Assembly (NCBI RefSeq): GCF_027111335.1
Contig: NZ_CP114288.1
Coordinates: forward strand, 3,596,001 to 3,660,000
DNA from: Flavobacterium aquiphilum
Lineage (GTDB): Bacteria > Bacteroidota > Bacteroidia > Flavobacteriales > Flavobacteriaceae
DNA length: 64,000 nt
Direction: 5' to 3'
The notes beneath the pieces were generated by a model. It did no database searches. It saw nothing but the letters and a program-made list of their open reading frames with translations, and was not told where the DNA came from. Shown here piece by piece: positions 26,728-35,353 of the stretch (position 1 is its first letter; the number at the start of each line of letters is the position of its first letter). Position numbers and translations under genes: made by a program.

Positions 26728-29175
26728 ATGAAAGTATTAAAGTTTGGCGGAACTTCGGTGGCCAATGCAGAAAACATAAAATTAGTTTTAGATATAGTTA
26801 TAAATAAAGCACAAGACGAAAAACTTGTTGTTGTAGTATCCGCTTTAAGCAAAGTAACCGATTTATTGCAATTGGCAGCCTCAAAAGCCGCTTCCAATGA
26901 CGAAAGCTTCAAAGATATTGTTACCGAAATAGAGAAAAAACATTTAGAAGCACTTAAGCAACTTATTCCTGTAAGTGAGCAAAGTGGTTTGTTGAGCCAT
27001 ATCAAACGCATCATTAATCATTTAGAAACTTTGCTTGACGGTTGTTTCTTATTGGGTGAACTTTCAGCAAGAACTTTGGATACAATTTTAAGTTTTGGTG
27101 AATTATTGTCCTCCTATATAATTGCCGAAGCTTTAAAACAAAAACTAAAAAACAGCAGTTACAAAGACAGCCGCGAATTGATCAAAACCAACAATCATTT
27201 TGGAAAAGCAGCTGTAAACTTCGACCTTTCAAATAAATTGATTGCTGATTTTTTTGCTTCAAATGAAAATCAAGTGGTTGTAATGCCTGGTTTCATTGCA
27301 ACTTCCGAAGATGGAATTATCACAACTCTTGGTCGTGGCGGTTCTGATTATACTGCAGCAATTATTGCCGGAGCTTTGAATGCTACTGATTTGGAAATTT
27401 GGACAGATGTAAACGGAATGTTCACTGCCAACCCTAAAATCGTAAAACAAGCACAACCAATCGCTACAATTTCATACCAAGAAGCAATGGAATTGTCGCA
27501 TTTTGGAGCCAAAGTATTGTATCCACCAACTATTCAGCCGGTTTTAAGAAAAAATATTCCGATTTTAATCAAGAATACTTTTGAACCACAAGCCGAAGGA
27601 ACTTTGATTTCCAATAATGTTTCAAAACATATCAATCCTGTAAAAGGAATTAGCCATATTGACAATATTACTTTGATTACTCTTGAAGGCTCCGGAATGA
27701 TTGGAGTTGCAGGATCCTCAAAGCGTTTATTCGAAGTTTTATCGCATGAAGGTATCAACGTAATTTTTATTACTCAAGCTTCATCGGAGCATTCTATATG
27801 TATTGGTATCCAAAACTCGGATGCCGAAACTGCTGAGGCCGCCATAAATAAAGCTTTCCAAATAGAAATTGCCCAAAACAAAATTGATCCATGTATTGTT
27901 GAACAAGGTCTTTGCATCATCGCTTTGGTTGGTGAAAACATGAAAAACCATCAAGGTTTAAGCGGTAGAATGTTTAGCACTTTAGGAAAAAACAATGTCA
28001 ACATCAGAGCAATTGCCCAAGGTGCTTCAGAGCGAAACATTTCGGTTGTCATCAATGAAAGAGACGTTAAAAAAGCACTGAACTCTTTGCACGAAAACTT
28101 CTTTGAAGAAAACATCAAACAGTTAAACTTGTTTGTAATGGGAGTTGGAAATGTAGGAGAGAAATTCATTGAGCAAATTCACCAACAAAAGAAATTCTTA
28201 AAAGAGAATTTAAAAATAAATCTTAGAGTTATTGGTATTTCCAATTCCAGAAAAATGTATTTTGACGAAGACGGAATGTCTCTGAAAGAATGGCAATCGC
28301 TTTTGGAAAAAGGGGAAACTGCCAATATGGAACAATTTATCGCTAAGGTAAAAGAACTCAACTTACGTAACAGTATTTTTGTGGATATTACTGCCAATGC
28401 CGAAGTTTCTAAAACTTATGATCAATATTTAAAACAAAACGTTGCCGTTGTAACTTGTAACAAAATTGCTTGTTCATCTGCCTACGATAATTACAAAAAC
28501 CTAAAAAGTTTATCGCGTCAATTCAACGCTCCTTTCCTTTTTGAAACAAACGTTGGAGCCGGATTACCAATCATTGATACCGTTAAAAACTTAATTGCTT
28601 CCGGTGATAAAGTACACAAAATTCAAGCCGTTTTGTCAGGTAGTTTAAACTTTATCTTCAACAACTTCAGTGAAACTTACAGTTTTCATGACGTAGTAAA
28701 AGAAGCTGGCGTTCAAGGATTTACAGAGCCAGATCCAAAGATTGATTTGAGTGGTATTGACGTAGCCAGAAAGATACTTATTTTGATTCGTGAAAGTGGG
28801 TACAAAATGGAAATTGAAGAAATTCAAAATGAATCTTTCCTTCCCGCAGCATGTATGGAAACGACTAATAACGAAGCTTTTTTCGCTTCATTAATCGAAC
28901 ATTCAAAACACTTTGAATCTATTTTAGCGGAAGCGAAACAAAAAGATAGCCGACTAAAATTTGTGGCTCAATTTGAAGATGGAAAAGCAAGCGTGGGTTT
29001 ACAATTCATCCCAAAAGACCATCCGTTTTACAATTTGGAAGGAAAAGACAATATCGTTTTATTCTATACTGATCGTTATGTTGATCAACCATTATTGATA
29101 AAAGGTGCCGGTGCCGGTGCGGCTGTTACTGCATCCGGTATTTTTGCCGATGTAATTAGAATAGGGAATATATAA
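26728..29175 (+). CDS. thrA: Bifunctional aspartokinase / homoserine dehydrogenase
   Basis: Catalyses the first and third steps from aspartate towards threonine. It is 815 aa. The aspartokinase domain starts at KFGGTSVANAENI and has TTLGRGGSDYTA and WTDVNGMFTANP. ACT regulatory domains run about 300-460 (LITLEGSGMIGVAGSSKRLFEVL, GENMKNHQGLSGRMFSTLG). The homoserine dehydrogenase domain starts at FVMGVGNVGEKFIEQ near residue 471, with TCNKIACSS, FETNVGAGLPIIDTV, GSLNFIFN and the C-terminal GAGAGAAVTASGIFADV. Threonine feedback through the ACT part is expected from the family. First structural gene after the attenuator; the 192-bp leader-to-gene gap holds no other frame I can support. Confidence 0.95.
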   Translation: MKVLKFGGTSVANAENIKLVLDIVINKAQDEKLVVVVSALSKVTDLLQLAASKAASNDESFKDIVTEIEKKHLEALKQLIPVSEQSGLLSHIKRIINHLETLLDGCFLLGELSARTLDTILSFGELLSSYIIAEALKQKLKNSSYKDSRELIKTNNHFGKAAVNFDLSNKLIADFFASNENQVVVMPGFIATSEDGIITTLGRGGSDYTAAIIAGALNATDLEIWTDVNGMFTANPKIVKQAQPIATISYQEAMELSHFGAKVLYPPTIQPVLRKNIPILIKNTFEPQAEGTLISNNVSKHINPVKGISHIDNITLITLEGSGMIGVAGSSKRLFEVLSHEGINVIFITQASSEHSICIGIQNSDAETAEAAINKAFQIEIAQNKIDPCIVEQGLCIIALVGENMKNHQGLSGRMFSTLGKNNVNIRAIAQGASERNISVVINERDVKKALNSLHENFFEENIKQLNLFVMGVGNVGEKFIEQIHQQKKFLKENLKINLRVIGISNSRKMYFDEDGMSLKEWQSLLEKGETANMEQFIAKVKELNLRNSIFVDITANAEVSKTYDQYLKQNVAVVTCNKIACSSAYDNYKNLKSLSRQFNAPFLFETNVGAGLPIIDTVKNLIASGDKVHKIQAVLSGSLNFIFNNFSETYSFHDVVKEAGVQGFTEPDPKIDLSGIDVARKILILIRESGYKMEIEEIQNESFLPAACMETTNNEAFFASLIEHSKHFESILAEAKQKDSRLKFVAQFEDGKASVGLQFIPKDHPFYNLEGKDNIVLFYTDRYVDQPLLIKGAGAGAAVTASGIFADVIRIGNI

Positions 29176-29186
29176 CGCAATTAACC

Positions 29187-29214
29187 GTAGAGATACACTG
29201 CAGTGTGTCCCTAC
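29187..29214. repeat. 28-bp hairpin repeat just upstream of thrB
   Basis: GTAGAGATACAC, loop TGCA, GTGTGTCCCTAC. Same size, same ends and same loop start as the hairpin at 7292-7319, with inner pairs exchanged in a compensating way. It lies 25 nt before the thrB ATG. Confidence 0.75.
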
Positions 29215-29239
29215 AATGCGTAATCAAACAAAAAAACAA

Positions 29240-30160
29240 ATGAACGAAATAAAAATATTTTGCCCTGCCACAATCGCGAATCTTTCGTGTGGTTTTGACG
29301 TACTTGGACTTTGTTTGGCCACTCAAGGCGATGAAATGATTGTTCGCAAGTCTAAGGAAAAAGGAGTTCGCATTACCAAAATAGTCGGTGCCGATTTACC
29401 AATGGAAACCGAAAACAATGTTTCTGGTGTTGCCGCTTTGGCGATGTTGGAGGAAGTGGAAACCGAATTTGGTTTTGAAATCGAAATCTACAAACACATC
29501 AAAGCCGGAAGCGGAATTGGAAGCAGCGCGGCGAGTTCTGCGGGAGCTGTTTTTGGAATCAACGAATTGTTGGGAAGACCTTTCACTAGAAAAGAATTGG
29601 TAAAATTTGCAATGCAAGGTGAGAAATTAGCCAGCGGAAACGCCCATGCCGATAACGTTGCCCCTGCCCTTTTGGGAGGTTTCACCTTGGTTCGAAGTTC
29701 AAATCCTTTGGATATTATCAAAATTGACAGCCCGTCTGAATTGTATGCAACAGTGGTTCATCCGCAAATTGAGTTGAAAACATCTGATGCCCGTTCGGTA
29801 TTGAAACAAACCGTTTCGCTGAAAAGCGCCATTACCCAATGGGGAAATGTAGGCGGATTGGTAGCCGGTCTTTACACTCAGGATTACGAATTAATCGGGC
29901 GTTCCCTGCATGACGAAATCATCGAACCTATCCGCAGCATGCTGATTCCGGGATTTGATTTAATCAAGCAAACCGCTTATGAAAACGGAGCTTTGGGTTC
30001 AGGAATTTCGGGTTCAGGTCCTTCGATTTTCGCTTTAAGCAAAGGAAAAGAAAACGCCGATAAAATTGCCAAAGCCATGAGTGCCGTTTACGAAGAAATG
30101 AATCTGCCTTATGAAATTCACGTTTCGAAAGTGAATGACGAAGGAATCTCTATTATTTAA
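29240..30160 (+). CDS. thrB: Homoserine kinase ThrB
   Basis: GHMP-family kinase that phosphorylates homoserine. I take the ATG at 29240 (MNEIKIFCPATIANLSCGFDVLG, 306 aa); an in-frame ATG 24 nt upstream lies next to a hairpin repeat and adds a lysine-rich, non-conserved start. The ATP-binding glycine/serine loop is GSGIGSSAASSAGAVFGINEL near residue 87. The C-terminal GSGISGSGPSIFALS segment is the third GHMP motif. Middle gene of the thr operon. Confidence 0.94.
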   Translation: MNEIKIFCPATIANLSCGFDVLGLCLATQGDEMIVRKSKEKGVRITKIVGADLPMETENNVSGVAALAMLEEVETEFGFEIEIYKHIKAGSGIGSSAASSAGAVFGINELLGRPFTRKELVKFAMQGEKLASGNAHADNVAPALLGGFTLVRSSNPLDIIKIDSPSELYATVVHPQIELKTSDARSVLKQTVSLKSAITQWGNVGGLVAGLYTQDYELIGRSLHDEIIEPIRSMLIPGFDLIKQTAYENGALGSGISGSGPSIFALSKGKENADKIAKAMSAVYEEMNLPYEIHVSKVNDEGISII

Positions 30161-30167
30161 GAATTCA

Positions 30168-30234
30168 GATTAACGATTTTAGATTTTTGATTTAACCGTT
30201 ACGTTAAAAATCATAAATCTAAAATCGTTAATCT
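30168..30234. repeat. Long hairpin in the thrB-thrC spacer
   Basis: AGATTAACGATTTTAGATTT... (30168-30194) pairs with ...AAATCTAAAATCGTTAATCT (30207-30234), about 26 bp with one or two mismatches around a 12-nt centre. It may shape mRNA stability between the two cistrons. Confidence 0.8.
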
Positions 30235-30250
30235 TCAATCAAAAATCACA

Positions 30251-31543
30251 ATGAAATATTACAGTTTAAACCATAATGCCCCAAACGTTTCTTTTCAGGA
30301 AGCAGTAATACAAGGACTAGCAGCCGACAAAGGATTGTATTTCCCTGAGAGCATTACACCATTAGCACCAAGTTTTTTTGATTCAATTGAGAGTTTATCG
30401 CACGAAGAAATCGCTTTTGAAGCTATTAAACAATTCGTGGGAGACGAAATCCCGACAGAAACTTTAAAACAAATCATAGCCGAAACTTTATGCTTTGATT
30501 TCCCTGTTGTGGAAGTTGAAAACGGAATCTATTCCCTTGAATTATTTCACGGGCCAACAATGGCTTTCAAAGACGTAGGAGCGCGTTTTATGTCCCGTTG
30601 TTTGGGTTATTTCAACAAAGACAAAAAAGATGCTAAAAACACGGTTCTTGTGGCAACTTCCGGAGATACAGGAGGAGCTGTTGCGAGCGGTTTTCTTGGC
30701 GTAAACGGCGTTGATGTGGTAATCCTTTACCCTTCCGGAAAAGTGAGCGACATTCAGGAAAGACAGTTGACCACTTTGGGACAAAATATTAAGGCACTTG
30801 AAGTAGATGGTGTTTTTGACGATTGTCAGGATATGGTGAAAAAAGCGTTTCTTGATGAAACTTTAGCGCATAAAAACCTGACTTCGGCGAATTCTATCAA
30901 TATTGCGCGTTGGTTACCACAAATGTTTTACTTTTTCTTTGCTTACAAAGCATTGAAGAGTCAAAACAAACCATTGGTTTTCTCTTGCCCAAGCGGCAAC
31001 TTCGGAAATATTTGCGCCGGTATCATTGCCAAAAAACTAGGTTTACCTATCGATCATTTTGTGGCTTCTACCAATGTAAATGATACCGTTCCTAGATTCC
31101 TTGTAAACGGAATTTACGATCCAAAACCATCTATCGCGACGATTTCAAACGCTATGGACGTAGGAAATCCAAGCAACTTTGTCCGTATCCAAGAAATGTA
31201 CAACAATGATTTGGCGCGATTCGAAAAAGATTTCACTTCCTATACTTTCACCGATGCTGAAACTTTAACAGCGATGAAGCATATTTATAATGACGATAGA
31301 AAATATATCGCAGAACCACACGGAGCTGTTGGCTATTTAGGATTGAAAAAAGAATTGGCAAACAAACCAAACGCCATTGGTGTTTTCTTGGAAACAGCAC
31401 ATCCTATCAAGTTCTTAGACGTAGTAGAACCTGCTTTGGACGTAACTTTACCGCTTCCAAAACAAATTGAAAGCGTAATGAACAAAGAAAAAGTAAGTGT
31501 GAAAATTAAAACTTACGAGGAGTTGAAAGCTTTCTTGGGATAA
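30251..31543 (+). CDS. thrC: Threonine synthase ThrC
   Basis: PLP enzyme that converts O-phosphohomoserine to threonine. It is 430 aa, the 'short' bacterial type. The Schiff-base lysine is in LELFHGPTMAFKDVGARFM near residue 107. The phosphate cradle is TSGDTGGAVASGF, and SANSINIARWLPQMFYFF and SCPSGNFGNICAG are conserved family blocks. It starts with the typical YYSLNHNAPNVSFQEAVIQGLAADKGLYFPE segment, so the ATG is secure. Last gene of the operon, with a strong terminator 24 bp downstream. Confidence 0.95.
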   Translation: MKYYSLNHNAPNVSFQEAVIQGLAADKGLYFPESITPLAPSFFDSIESLSHEEIAFEAIKQFVGDEIPTETLKQIIAETLCFDFPVVEVENGIYSLELFHGPTMAFKDVGARFMSRCLGYFNKDKKDAKNTVLVATSGDTGGAVASGFLGVNGVDVVILYPSGKVSDIQERQLTTLGQNIKALEVDGVFDDCQDMVKKAFLDETLAHKNLTSANSINIARWLPQMFYFFFAYKALKSQNKPLVFSCPSGNFGNICAGIIAKKLGLPIDHFVASTNVNDTVPRFLVNGIYDPKPSIATISNAMDVGNPSNFVRIQEMYNNDLARFEKDFTSYTFTDAETLTAMKHIYNDDRKYIAEPHGAVGYLGLKKELANKPNAIGVFLETAHPIKFLDVVEPALDVTLPLPKQIESVMNKEKVSVKIKTYEELKAFLG

Positions 31544-31566
31544 CCCATAATTATATCATCATATAC

Positions 31567-31603
31567 AAAACGACTGCCATTTATTGCAGTCGTTTTTTTT
31601 TTT
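31567..31603 (+). terminator. Terminator of the thr operon
   Basis: AAAACGACTGC (31567-31577) with GCAGTCGTTTT (31586-31596), 11-bp stem with an 8-nt loop and a long T-run. Confidence 0.9.
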
Positions 31604-31604
31604 G

Positions 31605-31678
31605 AGCTATTCCTGCTGTCCGCTGTATCTGTGTGCCCGAACCCCGGGCACACAGGATGCCGCTACCATCAGGGCTAC
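31605..31678 (+). repeat. GCTAATCCCGC...GGGGCTAG structured repeat, copy 3
   Basis: GCTATTCCTGCTGTCCGCTG and GGATGCCGCTACCATCAGGG bracket a GC-rich hairpin (CTGTGTGCCCG 31629-31639 with CGGGCACACAG 31645-31655). Same plan as 7180-7258 with an unrelated inner hairpin. The rest of the spacer to 31914 is AT-rich; a TTAGGTACA at 31877-31885 has a mirrored TGTACCTAA at 34075-34083 across the restriction-modification genes. Confidence 0.8.
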
Positions 31679-31914
31679 GACTGCATTAGTTTTTTTTTCA
31701 GAAACATTATTTTAAGCTATCCTTTCCCACAATTTAAATGGAATAATAATTCGATAGGAAATTTTAAAATTTTGCAAGAAAAAGTATATATTTGGAAAGA
31801 AAAACACATAATAAACTTTCGTTAATTTAACCAATTTAGATTTATATGCAAAAGTTTGTAGCGAGTATAGACAAGTTTAGGTACAAGCTACCGAGCCGAA
31901 CGACATCACGAAAT

Positions 31915-32886
31915 CTAACCAATAAATAATTGATTTGAAAAAAGAGAATGTGGTGCAGAAACTAAATTAATATCGAATTTTAATGATGGCTCAATTCGAG
32001 AACTTGCATTATGAATACGAAAAGAAATTTGCCAACCTTCATTTAAAGTTACTAAAAGTGTTGTTTGAGAATTATCTTGATAAACAACTTCAATCAATCT
32101 ATTAGGTAATTTTAATCTTTGAACTTTTGCTTTTGGCTTAATATTTTCAAAAGGTAAATTCAGTGTACCGTGTAAATTGTAGGCTTGTATTTCTACTTTA
32201 TTTTTTCCTTTTATAACTTTATAAAAATCTTGATTACCAATTAAATACTCAACAAGTCTTTCTGCAACAGTTTTGGGGTTTTCTCTGTCCAATCTCAATA
32301 ATTCTGTTTTAAAAGCATCTAAAACAGGAACATAAACAGAAGTATGATAATCTCCCAAAGTATCCCATTTTTGTGTCGCTTTACTTGCTGTCCTTAACTT
32401 AGCCAAATTACTAAAAACAGGTTTTATTTCTTCAAAATAATCGACAGAGCAAGGAAATCCTAACCATTTTTGACCAAAATCAATATCATTTGACAAACGT
32501 GAATGTTTAACTGCTCTATGATTATTTTTTGCTGAAATTCCAATCTCCCATTTTTGCAATGCCCTAATTGCTAATACATCACGAACATCTCCTGTTTGAC
32601 CAGCTTTATCTGCAACTATTTCAAGTTGCAAAATATCATTTTCATTAATTCCATTTGCCAAACGAGGCTCTATATCAAGAAGGAAATTAACAGCAAAACT
32701 TGCATTTAATCTATAATGACTTTGTTCTTTTTCATCAAAACTCATAAAACATTTAAGAGCTGTTTTAAATGGTTCATTTTCGATAACTGTAACAGAAGTT
32801 AAAACTTTCAAACGTTCTAAAAATTCATTTAACAGAGCATATTCAAATACTTTGCCATTGATTGTTTGAGTTGGTATTTTTGCCAT
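31915..32886 (-). CDS. HaeIII-like type II restriction endonuclease
   Basis: 323 aa. The partner methyltransferase is clearly M.HaeIII-like, and this protein has the length of HaeIII. Its core resembles what I recall of the HaeIII family: TGDVRDVLAIR (Asp100, Asp103) followed by KWEIGISAKNNHRAVKHSRLS, in which Glu114 and Lys120 would complete a PD-(D/E)xK-type active site. Expected action: cuts unmethylated GGCC. It overlaps the methyltransferase by one base (TAATG), so translation is coupled and the methylase is made first. Family assignment is from memory of the motif; catalytic residues are inferred. Confidence 0.78.
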   Translation of the reverse strand: MAKIPTQTINGKVFEYALLNEFLERLKVLTSVTVIENEPFKTALKCFMSFDEKEQSHYRLNASFAVNFLLDIEPRLANGINENDILQLEIVADKAGQTGDVRDVLAIRALQKWEIGISAKNNHRAVKHSRLSNDIDFGQKWLGFPCSVDYFEEIKPVFSNLAKLRTASKATQKWDTLGDYHTSVYVPVLDAFKTELLRLDRENPKTVAERLVEYLIGNQDFYKVIKGKNKVEIQAYNLHGTLNLPFENIKPKAKVQRLKLPNRLIEVVYQDNSQTTLLVTLNEGWQISFRIHNASSRIEPSLKFDINLVSAPHSLFSNQLFIG

Positions 32887-33977
32887 TATGCAGATATACT
32901 TTTAATTATTTCGTTCATTTTCTCAAGTACAATATTTCCATTTACTTCGGTTATAATGCTTTTCGATGTAGCATTTTTCATAAGTTTTATCTGTTCTAAA
33001 TCAGAATATATTTTTTGAGCTAAAACCTTCCCCATTCTCACAGGAACAGCATTTCCAATCATTTTATAACCAGCTACAACACTATTATATTCAAAAGAAA
33101 AAGTATCAGGAAAAGTTTGGATTCTTGCACATTCACGAACGCTTAACCTTCGGTACAAATACTCCTTCCCTTTTACAAATTCTCTAATATTTTGTTCAAT
33201 AAAATTCATCTTTGGTGCTTGCGGGTGTATCGGAGCGTGACGACCACCAGCTTGAATTGTAAAAGAGACTTCGTCCCAAGAACGAACTCTATTTCTTGAC
33301 ATAAACATTGAAGAGAAACCACCAATCATATATTCGTGATTCAATACTTTGCAATCACTTCCATTAGTATAGTTTCCTTCTTTTGCAGGTAATACACTAT
33401 CTTTTAAATCTCCAATTGCTTTTTCAAGTGTGATTTTATTTTCAAGCGTCGTTGGTCTTGGAAAAGTAAATTTCATTCCTAAATCCTTTCTATATCCGAT
33501 AAAAAAAACACGTTTTCTATCTTGCGGAACGCCATAATCAGAAACATTCAATAATTGAAAGGTCAAATCATAACCAATATCGGTAAACATCTGCTTTATA
33601 TTTGCTAAAGCCTCTTTATGCGCAGGCAATAACATTCCTGATACATTTTCAGCTAAGAAAAACTTTGGTTTTTTATCCGCCAAAATTCTCATAAATTCAT
33701 AAAATAGCTGACCTCGTTTATCGGCAATTCCTCGTTTTGAACCTGCTTCCGACCAGCTTTGACAAGGTGGACCACCAATTATACCATCACAATCAGGAAC
33801 TTCACTTGAAGGAATATCAACAATGCTTCTCCTATCTAAAATCGTTTTTTTATGATTTTTTTCATACGTAGCCCAAATCTCTTTGTCATATTCATTTGCC
33901 CATATGACGTCAAAACCAGCCTTTTCAAAGCCTAAATCAAGCCCTCCAGCTCCTGCAAAAAATGACACTACTTTCAT
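32886..33977 (-). CDS. HaeIII-like DNA cytosine-5 methyltransferase (predicted GGCC)
   Basis: 363 aa. All C5-methyltransferase motifs are in order: FFAGAGGLDLGFEKAG (motif I), GGPPCQSWSEAGSKRG (motif IV, catalytic Cys72), FFLAENVSGM (motif VI), NVSDYGVPQDRKRVFFIGYR (motif VIII), RRLSVRECARIQTFPD (IX) and YKMIGNAVPVRMG (X). Similarity to M.HaeIII extends through the target-recognition region (SSMFMSRNRVRSWDEVSFTIQA, then HPQAP), which is the part that sets specificity, so GGCC is the predicted target. A C-terminal extension of about 30 residues after motif X is not in M.HaeIII. It protects the chromosome from the co-encoded nuclease. Confidence 0.92.
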   Translation of the reverse strand: MKVVSFFAGAGGLDLGFEKAGFDVIWANEYDKEIWATYEKNHKKTILDRRSIVDIPSSEVPDCDGIIGGPPCQSWSEAGSKRGIADKRGQLFYEFMRILADKKPKFFLAENVSGMLLPAHKEALANIKQMFTDIGYDLTFQLLNVSDYGVPQDRKRVFFIGYRKDLGMKFTFPRPTTLENKITLEKAIGDLKDSVLPAKEGNYTNGSDCKVLNHEYMIGGFSSMFMSRNRVRSWDEVSFTIQAGGRHAPIHPQAPKMNFIEQNIREFVKGKEYLYRRLSVRECARIQTFPDTFSFEYNSVVAGYKMIGNAVPVRMGKVLAQKIYSDLEQIKLMKNATSKSIITEVNGNIVLEKMNEIIKSISA

Positions 33978-34371
33978 AGAATTGAAACATTATAGTTAAA
34001 ATACAAACTTACAATTTTTACTGAACATTGGTTGGCATAGATTTACAAAATTGACCATCCGAATGAAAATGGTCTGTACCTAACACTTGCTACCCACGCT
34101 CACCCGCTCTCCAAAGTGTTCCCTTAAAAAACTACACTGCTGCGCAAATGTCTCTGACTTTGCGCATTTTTTTTATGCTCTTATAAATTCTAAATCTCTT
34201 AAAACTCTCCCGACTTTTTACCCGAACATTCTTGATATGTAACCCAAGTTAGCGCAGAAATTTTCTCTGTACCCGCAGAGAGATCGACAAAGCATATAAA
34301 AAAGTAACACGGAATTTTTATCGCAAAATATTCAAAAATGCCTTTTTTTCAAAAAAAGGTGGTCTGTCAAA
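33978..34371. other. Non-coding spacer upstream of the restriction-modification genes
   Basis: No open frame with coding character. It should hold the minus-strand promoter of the methyltransferase near 33980-34050. It also contains an apparent terminator at 34141-34174 and a small CTCTG/CAGAG hairpin near 34270-34290. Confidence 0.5.
34141..34174 (+). terminator. Orphan terminator-like hairpin
   Basis: TGCGCAAA (34141-34148) with TTTGCGCA (34159-34166) and eight T's. No plus-strand gene lies before it: the upstream genes are on the minus strand. It may end a small RNA, or be a relic of a lost gene. Confidence 0.65.
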
Positions 34372-34507
34372 GTGATTGAACAAGCTCATTCGAGCTGCAG
34401 GAGACAATTCAAGTGGTTGAACAAGCGCTTTCGAGCTGCGGGAGACAATTCAAGTGGTTGAACAAGCTCCTGCGACCTGCAGCGGACTGTTCAAGTAGTT
34501 GAACAAG
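34372..34507. repeat. 41-bp tandem repeat, 3.3 units
   Basis: Units at 34372-34412, 34413-34453 and 34454-34494 plus a partial at 34495-34507. Each begins GTGGTTGAACAAGC (or GTGATTG/GTAGTTG) and ends near ...GACAATTCAA. Within each unit TTGAACAAGCTC can pair with GAGCTG...TTCAA, so every unit can fold into a hairpin. Confidence 0.85.
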
Positions 34508-34653
34508 TTGTCTTAAACTTAGGGAATACCAAAAGATTTGTCTTTTAGATTTTGTAAGAATATTTTATTATCTTTCAAAAAGAAATGACACGTTATTGAA
34601 TGACGCCAATTAACCCGATCACGCATTCTATTATAAAAATCAAATAAACTTTC

Positions 34654-35133
34654 ATGAATAAAATCACTTACTTAAAAGATGTACCAATGTTCAAAAAAAT
34701 ATTGGGTTTTGCTTTATCTCTATTTGGTCTTTTTGCATTTTTATCTCTGAATATAATATTTGGCGCTATTTTCCTTGCATTAGGCATAAACTTATTAATG
34801 ACCGAAGGCTCTGAAATCAATTTAGATAATAAAACCTATAGAAATATAAAATCATTATTTGGCTCACACTTTGGAAAATGGAAACCTTGCCCGGAGTTTG
34901 AATATGTTTCTGTGTTTAAAACCAAAGAAAATCAAACCATTAGAGTGGTAACGGCTGAAACTACATTACAAAGTGATGTTATTGTATTGAATCTATTTTA
35001 CAAAGGCAATAAACATATTACTTTTTACAAAACTCAAGATAAAACAGACGCTTTTAATGTAGCGGAGAAGTTCAAATCTATTTTTAAAATTGATATTCTG
35101 GATGCTACAGAAAGTAAAAAAAGATGGTTATGA
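34654..35133 (+). CDS. Small membrane protein of unknown function
   Basis: 159 aa. Two hydrophobic segments run through residues 13-50 (KKILGFALSLFGLFAFLSLNIIFGAIFLALGINLL). A soluble, mostly beta-predicted domain of about 105 residues follows (GSEINLDNKTYRNIKSLFG..., FEYVSVFKTKENQTIRVV). I do not recognise the family. The arrangement of a short hairpin anchor and a cytosolic domain resembles many flavobacterial proteins of unknown role. An alternative start is the Met at residue 12. It stands alone between a tandem repeat and an inverted-repeat element. Confidence 0.7.
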   Translation: MNKITYLKDVPMFKKILGFALSLFGLFAFLSLNIIFGAIFLALGINLLMTEGSEINLDNKTYRNIKSLFGSHFGKWKPCPEFEYVSVFKTKENQTIRVVTAETTLQSDVIVLNLFYKGNKHITFYKTQDKTDAFNVAEKFKSIFKIDILDATESKKRWL

Positions 35134-35151
35134 AATTAGCTGAAAACCCCA

Positions 35152-35328
35152 ATCGCGCGGATTTACTTCGTAAGTTCGCTATCGCTCTGGTGCAATACGT
35201 ACCCACAAAGACAAGCCATAAAGCTAATTTTTCATTACAAAAAATGACGTTAAATATAAATTATTCAAATCCTAAATTAAATGGATAATTGATAATTGGA
35301 GCGTACACGGATTAAAAATCCGCGCGAT
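35152..35328. repeat. 177-bp element with 13-bp perfect terminal inverted repeats
   Basis: ATCGCGCGGATTT (35152-35164) and AAATCCGCGCGAT (35316-35328) are exact reverse complements. Inside, TACCCACAAAGACAAGCCAT (35200-35219) recurs at 36191-36210 in the shorter copy, with one base changed (C to T). It is a small non-coding mobile-element-like unit. Confidence 0.8.
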
Positions 35329-35353
35329 CCGGACTAAAAAGATAAAATACAAA

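Noticed and set aside
34021..34140. tRNA or integrase attachment site next to the restriction-modification genes
   Set aside because: No cloverleaf could be drawn and no integrase is present; the 9-bp mirrored words are too short to support an att site.
34372..34507. Possible CRISPR array
   Set aside because: Units are directly adjacent with a 41-bp period and no unique spacers; no cas genes in the window.
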